NCBI GenBank assembly: GCA_022448955.1
Contig: JAKVCU010000075.1
Coordinates: 17,630 to 51,669 of the forward strand
DNA length: 34,040 nucleotides
Reading direction: 5' to 3'
Source of the DNA: Saprospiraceae bacterium
Lineage (GTDB): Bacteria > Bacteroidota > Bacteroidia > Chitinophagales > Saprospiraceae
Shown: positions 15,621 to 25,059 of the stretch, one piece after another
How positions within the stretch are numbered: the stretch's first letter is position 1
Layout: the number at the start of each line of letters is the position of its first letter
Notes under the pieces: generated by a model
The model's input: the letters and a program-made list of their open reading frames with translations, nothing else
Databases searched by the model: none
What the model was told of the DNA's origin: nothing
Made by a program: the position numbers and the translations under genes

Positions 15621-18600
15621 ATGAAAAAACTCTCACTAGTTTTGATGCTAGTTCTTTTTGCTATTGGTACTACACTAGCTCAAAGATCTATCTCAGGTAC
15701 AGTGACTGATGAAAGTGGCGAACCACTTATCGGCGCTAGTATCCTAGTAAAAGGGACTTCCTCAGGTACAGTAACTGACCTTGATGGTAAGTATGATTTA
15801 ACTGTACCAGATGGAGGTACGACATTAATTATTAGTTACACCGGTTTCGCTACGCAAGAAGTAGCAATTGGTGTTTCTAACGTTTTGGACTTAGTTTTAG
15901 CGGAAGCTGCTGAAGAATTAGCAGAAGTCGTAGTAACTGGTCTTGGTATTAGAAAAGAGAAAAAAGCCCTTGGTTATGGTGTCGCCACACTGGGGAAAGA
16001 GTCTATTACTAACCGTCAAGAGACGGATGTGGCTCGTCTTCTACGCGGTAAGGCAACAGGGGTGGATATCACGCAGACTTCAGGTCTCGCGGGTTCTGGT
16101 ACCAACATTATTATTCGTGGATACTCTACGATCACTGGTTCTAATCAACCTTTATTCGTAGTCGATGGTATTCCTTTTAACACGAATACTAATACAGGAA
16201 ACCAAGGCTTTGGATCTGGTAGTGCAACAGCCTCTTCTCGTTTCTTAGACTTGGATCCAAACACGATCGAAGAAATTTCTGTTTTGAAAGGTCTTTCTGC
16301 AACTGTACTTTACGGTGAAGCAGGTCGTAATGGTGTAATTCTTGTAACTACTAAGAATGGTAGCGGTTTATCAAACGCTAACAAGAAAATGGAAATCTCT
16401 GTTACTCAGGGGGTTTTCCAATCTGAAGTTGCCAATTTACCTGATTACCAAAACACATACGGAAATGGTTTTTCAAGTGGTTTTGGGTGGTTCTTCTCTA
16501 ACTGGGGACCAGCTTTCTCTGATTTGAATCCTTCTTCTTATGGTGGTGATTACCAAGGTGAAAAAAATGGACAAGTATTAATTACTCACCCATTGGATCA
16601 GGCACAGTACAATGATGATGTTCCAGAATTCATTGGTGCTGAATATCCCTACCAACCTTATTCAAGTGTGGAAGACTTCTTCCAACCAGGTTTATCTTCT
16701 AATACATCTATCTCTATCAAGAGTAGAGTGGGAGAAAACTCTTCGGTTAGTGCTACCTATAGCTACTTGACGGAAGAAGGGTTTACACCTAACTTAGATG
16801 AGTTAAGAGATAATGGTCGTTCGAACTATATCGACAAGCACAACTTTGGTTTGGGTGCCCAAACAAAGTTGGCTAACGGACTGAAACTGAAAGGAACTTT
16901 CAACTTCGTTCGCACTGATCGTTTGACTCCAATCACTGCTCCTGCATTTGGTGGTGATGGTAATGGACTTTTCGCTGCAATCTTGTTTACACCTCGTTCT
17001 ATGGACTTGAATGGTCTTCCTTATCAGTCTCCAATTGATGGTTCTAACATTTACTACCGTCGTGGTTCTCCAATTCAGAACCCACTTTGGACATTGAATA
17101 ACTCAGGACAGAGCGAAAACATACAACGTTTCTTCTCTACTACAGAAGCATCTTATGATATCTCTCCTAATATCACTTTATTGTATCGCTTAGGGATGGA
17201 CTCTTACTCTCAGACCAACCAGCGTTACATCAACAAAGGAGGTCCTCGTTCTCCAAACGGGGAATTGTATACAGCAGGCATTACTAATCTTATCACAGAT
17301 CAGTTATTTAATGTTCTGTACAACTTCAAACTCACGGATGATTTTTCTATTGATGGTTTAATTGGTGCTAACTTGAGAAGAGAGGTATATACTGAAACTG
17401 GTACAATCAGTGTAAATCAGTTCGTATACAACCTGTTTACACATGACAACTTCATTGAACATAATGCCTACTCTTTCGGAGTTGAAGAGAATACAATTGG
17501 TGTATTTGCTACAGCTTCTGTAGGCTATAAGAATTTCTTGTACCTAAATTTACAAGGACGTAACGACTGGACTTCTACTTTAGAAGATGGTAACAACTCT
17601 ATCTTCTATCCATCTGCAAGTTTATCATTCGTTCCAACAGATGCATTTGAAGCATTGACGAATAACAGATTTTTGAATTATCTGAAGCTTCGTGTAGGTT
17701 ATGGTACATCTGCTGGTTATCCAAACCCATATCGTACGAGAAATACATTAGGATCTGCTACCAATGTTTTCGTTGATAGAGATGGTGCAATTTTAAATAC
17801 AAACTCAGTATCTGATGTTCTTGGTAACCGTAACTTGATGCCAGAGTTATTTGAAGAATACGAAGCTGGTTTAGAGGCAAGATTATTGAACAACCGTATC
17901 GGTATCGATCTTTCTGTTTACCAAAAAATTGGTAATGATTTGATTATTAATCTTCCATTAGATCCTGCTACCGGTTTTGGTAACACTACTGTTAACGCTG
18001 CTGAAGTTGAGAATAAAGGTATTGAGTTAGGCTTGAATTTAACGCCAATATCTGGAGAGTTCAGATGGGACATTACATTGAATTATACAAGAAATATCTC
18101 TGAAGTAAATAGTATTTTCGAAGGTATTGACCAAGTGATTACGTCTGGTTACTCAAACCTAGGTAATGCAGCTAGACCAGGTGAACCTTACGGAGTATTT
18201 ATCGGTTCTTCATTCTTGAAGAATGAAGAAGGGCAGTATATTGTTGATAATCAGGGTGCTTACCAGTCGTCTGGTCTTACTGAAGTTATCGGTGATCCTA
18301 ATCCTGACTTCACTGCAAACTGGATTAACAACATCTCTTGGAAAGGATTCTCTCTAGGCTTCCAATGGCAGTATATCCAGGGTGGTGATATCTATTCTTC
18401 TACTGTTCAGGCATTATTAGCTCGTGGTAATACAGTTGACACAGATGTTGATCGTAACATTCCAGTAATTATGCCAAATGCAGTTAAGGCAGATGGTACA
18501 CCTAATGATATTCAAACATATATGGGTGATACTTTCTTCAGAGCTTATTTCTTCGCTAATGAAGGAGGTGTATTTGATGGTACAGTGCTTCGTTTAAGAG

Positions 18601-18833
18601 AAGTTTCTTTAGGTTATGTATTACCTAAGAGCTTACTAGACAAGACTCCATTCGGTACTTTAGGTATTACAATCTCAGGGGAAAACTTATGGTATAATGC
18701 GCCAAACTTCCCTGAAGGAATCAACTTTGATCCAGAGATTACGAGTGTTGGTGTAGGTAATGGACGTGGTTTTGACTTCCGTACAGCTCCTACAGCTAAG
18801 AAGTATGGTGTTACTTTAACAGCTACTTTCTAA
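15621..18833 (+). CDS. SusC/RagA-family TonB-linked outer-membrane transporter
   Basis: A 1070-residue outer-membrane barrel that imports substrates using the proton-motive force through TonB. Signal peptide 1-20 (ending TTLA|Q), a CarboxypepD_reg-like beta-sandwich at 22-94 (SISGTVTDESGEPLIGASIL, GTVTDLDGKYDL), then AEVVVTGLGIRKEKKALGYG as TonB box and SusC linker, a plug at about 125-245 (LLRGKATGVDI, IIIRGYSTI, PLFVVDGIPF, NTIEEISVLKG, RNGVILVTTK) and a barrel ending in YGVTLTATF with the expected terminal Phe. No STN domain is present. It is first of a set with SusD (30-base gap) and two further lipoproteins. With no carbohydrate enzymes nearby, the substrate cannot be named and may be an oligosaccharide or peptide. 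Confidence 0.95.
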   Translation: MKKLSLVLMLVLFAIGTTLAQRSISGTVTDESGEPLIGASILVKGTSSGTVTDLDGKYDLTVPDGGTTLIISYTGFATQEVAIGVSNVLDLVLAEAAEELAEVVVTGLGIRKEKKALGYGVATLGKESITNRQETDVARLLRGKATGVDITQTSGLAGSGTNIIIRGYSTITGSNQPLFVVDGIPFNTNTNTGNQGFGSGSATASSRFLDLDPNTIEEISVLKGLSATVLYGEAGRNGVILVTTKNGSGLSNANKKMEISVTQGVFQSEVANLPDYQNTYGNGFSSGFGWFFSNWGPAFSDLNPSSYGGDYQGEKNGQVLITHPLDQAQYNDDVPEFIGAEYPYQPYSSVEDFFQPGLSSNTSISIKSRVGENSSVSATYSYLTEEGFTPNLDELRDNGRSNYIDKHNFGLGAQTKLANGLKLKGTFNFVRTDRLTPITAPAFGGDGNGLFAAILFTPRSMDLNGLPYQSPIDGSNIYYRRGSPIQNPLWTLNNSGQSENIQRFFSTTEASYDISPNITLLYRLGMDSYSQTNQRYINKGGPRSPNGELYTAGITNLITDQLFNVLYNFKLTDDFSIDGLIGANLRREVYTETGTISVNQFVYNLFTHDNFIEHNAYSFGVEENTIGVFATASVGYKNFLYLNLQGRNDWTSTLEDGNNSIFYPSASLSFVPTDAFEALTNNRFLNYLKLRVGYGTSAGYPNPYRTRNTLGSATNVFVDRDGAILNTNSVSDVLGNRNLMPELFEEYEAGLEARLLNNRIGIDLSVYQKIGNDLIINLPLDPATGFGNTTVNAAEVENKGIELGLNLTPISGEFRWDITLNYTRNISEVNSIFEGIDQVITSGYSNLGNAARPGEPYGVFIGSSFLKNEEGQYIVDNQGAYQSSGLTEVIGDPNPDFTANWINNISWKGFSLGFQWQYIQGGDIYSSTVQALLARGNTVDTDVDRNIPVIMPNAVKADGTPNDIQTYMGDTFFRAYFFANEGGVFDGTVLRLREVSLGYVLPKSLLDKTPFGTLGITISGENLWYNAPNFPEGINFDPEITSVGVGNGRGFDFRTAPTAKKYGVTLTATF

Positions 18834-18863
18834 TTCAAAATATATACTTAATAAATTGAAAAT

Positions 18864-20600
18864 ATGAAGTTCATAAATAAATTATCCTTCATAGCACTAT
18901 CGTTCATGCTCCTTACAGCTTGCGATAGTACAGAGTTGGATTTATTGGATAATCCAAACGCTATTACGCCTGATAAAGTTAGCATCAACGATTTATATAA
19001 TAATATCCAGTTGACTTTTGCGAATGTTTACAGCGGTGCTCAATTTGGCCCTGGTGCTGCAGCACGTATGTATCATGCTTCTGGCTTTACTTATGAGGCG
19101 AACACAACTCCGAATTCTTATAACGGTTTATGGGATGCATCATACACCGATTTATTCGAAGACATCGAAACACTTTTAGCCATTACAGATGAGCAAGGAT
19201 TAAATATCCACTCAGGTTCTGCTAAAATCATGAAGGCTTATACACTAATGGTATTAGTTGATCTTTTTGGTGATATTCCATTCTCTGAATCTGGCCAAGG
19301 TACCGATATCATTAGCCCTAAGTTAGATGATGGTAGTACAGTATATAGTGAGGCAATCAAATTGTTAGAAGAGGCAATCAACCAATTAACGGATACTAAT
19401 GCGGCGTTGCCAGCATACAATAATGTTTATTCTAGTGCAGCTTCTTGGATTACTCTTGCTAATACATTGAAAATGCGTGCTGCATTAACCACTCGTTTGA
19501 CGAATAGTAGTGCTGCTGCAGAATTCAAAGCTGTACTTGATGGTGGAGACTTTATCGATAATGCTGGTGAAGATTTCCAATTTAATACAGGGAATCAGCG
19601 TATTAACCCTAATTCTCGTCACCAATTTTATAATAACCACTATGAGTTAGGTGATGGTAACTATCTATCAAACTACTACATGTGGAAGTTGAGAGCGGAT
19701 AAAACTATCGGTGACTCTACTATCCTTATAGATCCTCGTATTCGTTATTACTTCTATCGCAAAGTGGATAACTCAACTAATCAAGATCTTACGGTTTATT
19801 CTTGTCACTTCTCAGAGGCTCCTATTCCAAGAGACGAAGTGGCTAACCTAGATTTCTGGGAAGATATTGATGACAGATTACCCTATTGTGTAGCTTTTGA
19901 GGATGGCTATTATGGAAGAGATCACTTAAATGGATCTGGTATTCCACCAGATGGACCAATTCGTACATCTTATGGTTTGTACCCAGGTGGTGGATCATTT
20001 GATGGCAACTCTTTCACAGATACAAGACAGTTAGGTACTAGTGGTGGTTTAGGCGAAGGTATCTGGCCGATAATGTTATCTTCTTTCGTAAACTTTATGA
20101 GAGCAGAGGCTGCTTTAGTAATGGGTACAGGAGAAGATGCAAAAGAACAATTAGAACTAGGGATCCGTGCTTCAATGGCTAAAGTATCAAGCTTTGAAAG
20201 TCTAGTGCCTACGGAAATGGCTGCTCCTTCTCGCCCTCCAACTTCAGCGAATCCTGAACCACCTACAGTTAAGGAAGCGTTTGGAATGACGGCTGAAGAT
20301 ATTGATAATTACGTAAGTTATGTGTTGTCTTCTTATGATGCAGCTGATGATGCAGGAAAATTAGACATTATTATCACAGAATATTACCTTGCAGCTTGGG
20401 GTAATGGCTTAGAAGTTTTCAATAGCTACCGTAGAACAGGTTATCCAGGTAACATGACACCAGCTCTTGAACAGCAGGCAGGTCAGTTTCCTAACTCGTT
20501 CTTATTGCCAAACAATCATGTTGACCGTAATGCAAATGTAGAGCAGAAGACTTTATCAGACCGTGTATTCTGGGATGATGGTTCTGCAAACGTGTATTAA
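18864..20600 (+). CDS. SusD/RagB-family surface lipoprotein
   Basis: A 578-residue substrate-binding lipoprotein that caps the SusC-like channel at the cell surface. The lipobox is LLTAC with Cys20 followed by DSTELD, consistent with surface export. TPR-like helices of the SusD fold are visible in the first half: KIMKAYTLMVLVDLFGDIPFS (near 115-135) and YSEAIKLLEEAINQL (155-169). It resembles the SusD-like subgroup with the NPNAITPDKVS N terminus (PF12771). The C-terminal segment has LAAWGNGLEVFNSYRRTGYPG (about 510-530), typical of the family. It is encoded 30 bases after susC. The substrate is unknown. Confidence 0.93.
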   Translation: MKFINKLSFIALSFMLLTACDSTELDLLDNPNAITPDKVSINDLYNNIQLTFANVYSGAQFGPGAAARMYHASGFTYEANTTPNSYNGLWDASYTDLFEDIETLLAITDEQGLNIHSGSAKIMKAYTLMVLVDLFGDIPFSESGQGTDIISPKLDDGSTVYSEAIKLLEEAINQLTDTNAALPAYNNVYSSAASWITLANTLKMRAALTTRLTNSSAAAEFKAVLDGGDFIDNAGEDFQFNTGNQRINPNSRHQFYNNHYELGDGNYLSNYYMWKLRADKTIGDSTILIDPRIRYYFYRKVDNSTNQDLTVYSCHFSEAPIPRDEVANLDFWEDIDDRLPYCVAFEDGYYGRDHLNGSGIPPDGPIRTSYGLYPGGGSFDGNSFTDTRQLGTSGGLGEGIWPIMLSSFVNFMRAEAALVMGTGEDAKEQLELGIRASMAKVSSFESLVPTEMAAPSRPPTSANPEPPTVKEAFGMTAEDIDNYVSYVLSSYDAADDAGKLDIIITEYYLAAWGNGLEVFNSYRRTGYPGNMTPALEQQAGQFPNSFLLPNNHVDRNANVEQKTLSDRVFWDDGSANVY

Positions 20601-20614
20601 TTCATATCTATAAA

Positions 20615-20650
20615 AATGAATTTAATTCGGGATTGAATTATTTATTCATT
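20615..20650 (+). repeat. AT-rich hairpin between susD-like and third lipoprotein gene
   Basis: Outer arms AATGAAT (20615-20621) and ATTCATT (20644-20650), inner arms TAATTC (20623-20628) and GAATTA (20635-20640). It may modulate expression between the pair and the following gene or stabilise the message; no T-run follows. Confidence 0.3.
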
Positions 20651-20670
20651 CCTTTCTTAAATGATAAATT

Positions 20671-21594
20671 ATGAAGTTAAATAAATTAATAATCGTATCA
20701 TTGGCAATGGTATTTCTTCTTGCTTCTTGTGCAGATGAAGATCTATCGCCAATCGTTACTTTTGATTCAGCTGGAAAGGGAGCTTATCCTCGTCTTTTAG
20801 AAGAAGGTGATAAGTTGGTTAACCTTTTCGATGTTTCTGGTTCTCAGTATAATTACTCGGTTGAATTTGTTGATGCTGATCAAGGAAATCAAGTTGCCGA
20901 GTATGTTGTCGATATGACGTATGAAGATAATGATCCAAGCAATGGTGATAAGTCTACAGGTCCTATTGAATTCTTCAAGTTCAATGCTGGCGAATTTGGA
21001 ACGAGTACAACTGGTTTCAAAAGCATGGAAGGTCTTTCTGTTGCAGCTACAGAAGCTATGGCTGCTGCTGGCTTGACGGAGGATGATCTTTCTCCTGGTG
21101 ACAAATTCATATTTAACGGGAGGGTAATTACAACAGATGGGCAGACTTTCCAGGGTTCTAACTCTTCTGCTTCTGTAGTTGGTTCTTCTTTCCGTGGTCA
21201 CTTTGATTTCACTTTACCTGTTGGTTGTCCTTCTGATTTATCAGGTACTTTCGCTTACAGCACAACTGCTGTTTGGTGTGATGGCTCAGCAACTGTTACA
21301 GGTGAGGTTGATTTGATTGACCTTGGTGCTGGCCAGTATGCATTTTCGGATTGGTCATTCGGTACATATGGTCTTTGTTATGGTGGTGGAGCAGCTGATG
21401 CTAGAACACTCAACTTCCAAGATGTTTGTCTTAAGGTAAGCTACACTGGCTTCCTTGATTCATTCGGAGATACATGGACTTTTGGCAACGATATTGATGG
21501 TGAAACTTGGACCATCACTTGGGATAACACCTACGGTGAATCAGGTGTTACGGAAATTACATGGCCAGGTGGAGTTCCATTTACAATTGAATAA
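20671..21594 (+). CDS. Third lipoprotein of the SusCD locus (SusE/SusF-position, unknown)
   Basis: A 307-residue lipoprotein with the lipobox LLASC (Cys20) followed by ADEDLS, so it is probably outer-membrane or surface attached. The N-terminal half has a beta-rich segment (VTFDSAGKGAYPRLLEEG, YSVEFVDADQGNQVAEYVV) reminiscent of Ig-like domains; the C-terminal half is rich in Gly, Thr, Trp and Asp and has cysteines at LPVGCPS, AVWCDG, GLCYGG and DVCLK, which could form two disulfides. Such third genes in SusCD loci often encode glycan-binding or accessory lipoproteins (SusE/F-like), but no family could be recognised with certainty. It lies 70 bases after the susD-like gene and before a strong inverted repeat. 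Confidence 0.75.
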   Translation: MKLNKLIIVSLAMVFLLASCADEDLSPIVTFDSAGKGAYPRLLEEGDKLVNLFDVSGSQYNYSVEFVDADQGNQVAEYVVDMTYEDNDPSNGDKSTGPIEFFKFNAGEFGTSTTGFKSMEGLSVAATEAMAAAGLTEDDLSPGDKFIFNGRVITTDGQTFQGSNSSASVVGSSFRGHFDFTLPVGCPSDLSGTFAYSTTAVWCDGSATVTGEVDLIDLGAGQYAFSDWSFGTYGLCYGGGAADARTLNFQDVCLKVSYTGFLDSFGDTWTFGNDIDGETWTITWDNTYGESGVTEITWPGGVPFTIE

Positions 21595-21650
21595 AGAAAG
21601 TGATAACATACTTTGAATAGCTAAAGCTATTCTGTGTAAATAGACAGTAT

Positions 21651-21684
21651 AAGCCATATTAAAATTTTAATTTTAATATGGCTT
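21651..21684 (+). terminator. Perfect 34-base inverted repeat (terminator or attenuator)
   Basis: AAGCCATATTAAAATT (21651-21666) and AATTTTAATATGGCTT (21669-21684) are perfect 16-base complements with a 2-base centre (TT). ACTTTTT follows. A hairpin here would end the SusCD-lipoprotein message or attenuate into the next gene. An ATG at 21678 lies in its right arm and is unlikely to be a start. Confidence 0.65.
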
Positions 21685-21713
21685 ACTTTTTAAAAGAAAA
21701 TATCTTGAGTGGC

Positions 21714-24700
21714 ATGAGAATCATTTCCGTTTTATTACTTTTGTTAGTAATAACTTCCTGCAGTGAAAATACCGCAGAATCTAGTGCTCCTTCCTTCACA
21801 TCCAGCCAAAGTATTTTTCAAAAAGTTGACCCTAGTCAGAGTGGTATCTCCTTTTCTAATGATTTGGTGCATAACCTTGCTACCAAAGAAAATTTACTTG
21901 ACTTTGATTATTTTTATAATGGAGCAGGTGTGGGTATAGCAGATATAAATAATGATGGTTTGACTGATATCTTTTTCTGTGGTAATCAGGTTGATAACCG
22001 TCTCTACTTAAATAAGGGTAACTTAGAATTTGAAGATATTTCCAAACGAGCAAATATAAATACCTCAAAAGAATGGTCTAATGGTGTCACTTTTGCAGAT
22101 GTAAATCAAGACGGGTGGTTAGATATTTACGTCGCTCAAGGTGGGCCCAAAGAAAAGAATGAAAGAAAAAATTTATTATTTATCAATCAAAGAGATCTTA
22201 CCTTTGTAGAAAGTGCTGAAGAATATGGCTTAGCAGATCAAGGCTTTAGCACACAATCTGCCTTTTTTGATTACGATAAAGATGGAGACTTAGATTGTAT
22301 AGTGATGAATGAAAATCCATTATATGGTATTGATCCTATCAATTTAAATAGAATTTTAGCAGAAAACAAAGAACTACTCTACCAAAGTTCAAGCCACTTT
22401 TATAAAAATGAAAATGGTCAATTTATTGATGTGACAGCGGATGCTGGATTGCTTCGTGCATCTTTTGGCCTTGGTCTGGTCGTTAGTGATATAAATAATG
22501 ATGGGTGGCTAGATATTTATATGGCTAACGATTACTTCATTCCAGATGCGATGTTTATCAACCAAAAGAATGGTAGCTTTTTTGATGAGATCAAATCCAG
22601 AACAAGTCAGGTTTCTTTTTATGGAATGGGGGCAGATATTGCAGATCTAAATAACGATCTACATCAAGATATATTGGTGTTGGATATGGCTAGTGCAGAT
22701 CATTATCGTGCCAAAACACTTATGGCATCCATGAATGTCGATAACTTTAACTTATTGGTCAATGATCTGAATTATGCCTACCAATATATGTTTAATTCTA
22801 TTCAATTAAATCAGTCTAACCATCAATTTAAAAATATTGCTCATCAATTAGGTATTGCAAAAACAGACTGGAGTTGGGCTGGTTTAATGAACGATTTTGA
22901 CAATGATGGTTGGAAAGATATCTTAGTAACCAATGGCTATCGCCGTTATGCCCTTGACAATGATTTTAAAGCTAAAGTAATCCAAGCAAAACAAAAATAT
23001 AATGGAAATGTGCCCTTGTCGGTAAAAAATGAGCTCTATGAAAGCATTCCTTCTGAAAAGCTTTCTAACCTGCTATTTGCCAACAAAGGGGATCTGAAAT
23101 TTGAACAAATCAATAAACAATGGGGGCTCGATTATCCTTCGTATTCTAATGGTGCTGCTCATGCAGATTTAGATAATGATGGTGATTTAGACTTGGTGGT
23201 GAATAATATTGATGAAACAGCTTTCCTTTTTCAAAATAAAACTTCAGACTTGAATCTGGGTAATTACATTAGAGTGGAGGCGAAATCTACATTGTCTAAT
23301 CCCTTTGCGAAGGTATATATCTATTATAATGGCCATAAACAAATGTCAGAAATAAAAGGAGGGAGAGGGTATTTCTCTTTCACTGAGCAAACAGCACATT
23401 TTGGTATTGGATCATATGAACAAGTGGACAGTATTCGAGTAGAGTGGATTTCAGGAAAAATATCGACTGCTTATAATGTACAGCCCAATCAAGTGATAAC
23501 CTTTGATGAAAGTCTAAATACATCTATTAAACCTGTAGTATCGTTAGATCAGCCGCTTTTTACAAAAAGGTCTATTGGTGACACCAAATTATTTTATAGG
23601 CACAAAGAAAATACATTTAATGATTTTGAAAAAGAGATTTTATTACCCTATAAACAGTCTACAAGGGGGCCAAAAATGACTAAGGCGGATGTAAATGGTG
23701 ATGGGCAAATCGATCTATTTATAGGTGGTGCAGCAGGGCAAATAAGTACTCTGTTCCTACAAGAAGATGGAAAGTTTGTCAAGCAGAACGTCCCCGCGTT
23801 CGAAGAGGATAAAATGCACGAAGATATAGATGCACTGTTCTTTGATCTTGATCGAGACGGGGATCAAGATTTGTACCTTATTAGTGGTGGTAATGCTTTT
23901 GAGGCAGGGGCGCTTACCTATGAAGATCGAATTTATATTAATGATGGCTTTGGGCAATTTCAAAAAACTAAAAAAAACTATAAAGATGAAATATTAGGAA
24001 GTGGAGGAAGTATTGCCAAAATTGATATCGATAATGATGATGATATGGACTTAATTATTGGTAACCGCATTATTCCTCAGCATTATCCTAAAGCTGCGCC
24101 TTCTTTAATTTTGGAAAACATCAATGGATCACTAAAAGACGTCACGCTTCAGTATGCACCTGAATTATCTGATTTTGGAATGATTAATGATATCCTCGTT
24201 ACGGATTTTGATAATGATGGTAAAAAGGATTTTATTGTAGTAGGCGAGTGGAGCGAAGTCGGGTTTTTCCAGAATCAAGGTGGCAGTTTCAAAAATGTCT
24301 TTACAGAGCTAGGACTTTCAGATATGAAAGGCTGGTGGTTCTCTGTGACTGAAACAGATGTGAATAATGATGGGCAGCCTGATTATATAATTGGCAATGT
24401 AGGTTTGAATACAAAATTCAAAGCAAGTCCAGAGAAAGCCTTTAAAGTATTTGCAAATGATTTTGATGAAAATGGCACGCTAGATGTCGTTTTGAGTAAA
24501 AAGTACAAAGATAAATATGTACCGGTGAGAGGAAAGGAATGTTCTTCTCAGCAAATGCCTTTTATCTCTGAAAAATTCGAAACCTATGATGCCTTTGCAA
24601 AAGCTTCTATTACAGATATATTTGAAGATAAATTGAAAGAATCCTATAGTCTGGAAGTGAATGAATTTCACTCCGTTTTATTGATTAACCGGGGGAAGTA

Positions 24701-25058
24701 TTTTGAGAAAAAGAAATTACCAGCGATCATACAAAGCTTTCCTTTACTTTCTTGCGTAGTAAAAGACCTTAATAAAGACGGATTTGAAGATTTAATCGTT
24801 GCAGGGACAATTTATAATACAGAAGTTGAAACACCTCGTTGGGATGCAGGTGTTGGAATGGTAATGATATCCAATCAAAAAGATAATTATCAAGTGTTAA
24901 TGGCAAACGAAACAGGATTGTACATTGATGGAAATGTTAAGGATCTGGATCTCATTCAAATGAAATCCACAGGAAAGGAATATTTAATAGCATCCAGAAA
25001 CAATAATGTACTTTCCATTTTTGAACTGAATGCTATTAAAAATCCGGAATTGCAATAG
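21714..25058 (+). CDS. FG-GAP/VCBS-ASPIC lipoprotein, CRTAC1 family
   Basis: A 1114-residue lipoprotein of the CRTAC1 type, common beside SusCD systems in marine Bacteroidota. The start is taken as ATG 21714, giving MRIISVLLLLLVITSC with lipobox Cys16; the frame extends to an ATG at 21678 that lies in a hairpin. Calcium-binding FG-GAP motifs of the form D-x-N/D-x-D-G run from about residue 77 to 485 (DINNDGLTD, DVNQDGWLD, DYDKDGDLD, DINNDGWLD, DFDNDGWKD, DLDNDGDLD), then an ASPIC/UnbV domain (about 516-602, with GGRGYFSFTEQTAHFG), then a second FG-GAP set from 659 to 1019 (DVNGDGQID to DLNKDGFED). The motifs suggest beta-propellers binding Ca2+. It probably works at the cell surface with the SusCD set. 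Function is inferred only from family and context. Confidence 0.9.
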   Translation: MRIISVLLLLLVITSCSENTAESSAPSFTSSQSIFQKVDPSQSGISFSNDLVHNLATKENLLDFDYFYNGAGVGIADINNDGLTDIFFCGNQVDNRLYLNKGNLEFEDISKRANINTSKEWSNGVTFADVNQDGWLDIYVAQGGPKEKNERKNLLFINQRDLTFVESAEEYGLADQGFSTQSAFFDYDKDGDLDCIVMNENPLYGIDPINLNRILAENKELLYQSSSHFYKNENGQFIDVTADAGLLRASFGLGLVVSDINNDGWLDIYMANDYFIPDAMFINQKNGSFFDEIKSRTSQVSFYGMGADIADLNNDLHQDILVLDMASADHYRAKTLMASMNVDNFNLLVNDLNYAYQYMFNSIQLNQSNHQFKNIAHQLGIAKTDWSWAGLMNDFDNDGWKDILVTNGYRRYALDNDFKAKVIQAKQKYNGNVPLSVKNELYESIPSEKLSNLLFANKGDLKFEQINKQWGLDYPSYSNGAAHADLDNDGDLDLVVNNIDETAFLFQNKTSDLNLGNYIRVEAKSTLSNPFAKVYIYYNGHKQMSEIKGGRGYFSFTEQTAHFGIGSYEQVDSIRVEWISGKISTAYNVQPNQVITFDESLNTSIKPVVSLDQPLFTKRSIGDTKLFYRHKENTFNDFEKEILLPYKQSTRGPKMTKADVNGDGQIDLFIGGAAGQISTLFLQEDGKFVKQNVPAFEEDKMHEDIDALFFDLDRDGDQDLYLISGGNAFEAGALTYEDRIYINDGFGQFQKTKKNYKDEILGSGGSIAKIDIDNDDDMDLIIGNRIIPQHYPKAAPSLILENINGSLKDVTLQYAPELSDFGMINDILVTDFDNDGKKDFIVVGEWSEVGFFQNQGGSFKNVFTELGLSDMKGWWFSVTETDVNNDGQPDYIIGNVGLNTKFKASPEKAFKVFANDFDENGTLDVVLSKKYKDKYVPVRGKECSSQQMPFISEKFETYDAFAKASITDIFEDKLKESYSLEVNEFHSVLLINRGKYFEKKKLPAIIQSFPLLSCVVKDLNKDGFEDLIVAGTIYNTEVETPRWDAGVGMVMISNQKDNYQVLMANETGLYIDGNVKDLDLIQMKSTGKEYLIASRNNNVLSIFELNAIKNPELQ

Positions 25059-25059
25059 C

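Noticed and set aside
20797-21201. Minus-strand 134-codon frame within the third lipoprotein gene
   Set aside because: It is antisense to a gene with an intact signal peptide and lipobox; no domain seen.
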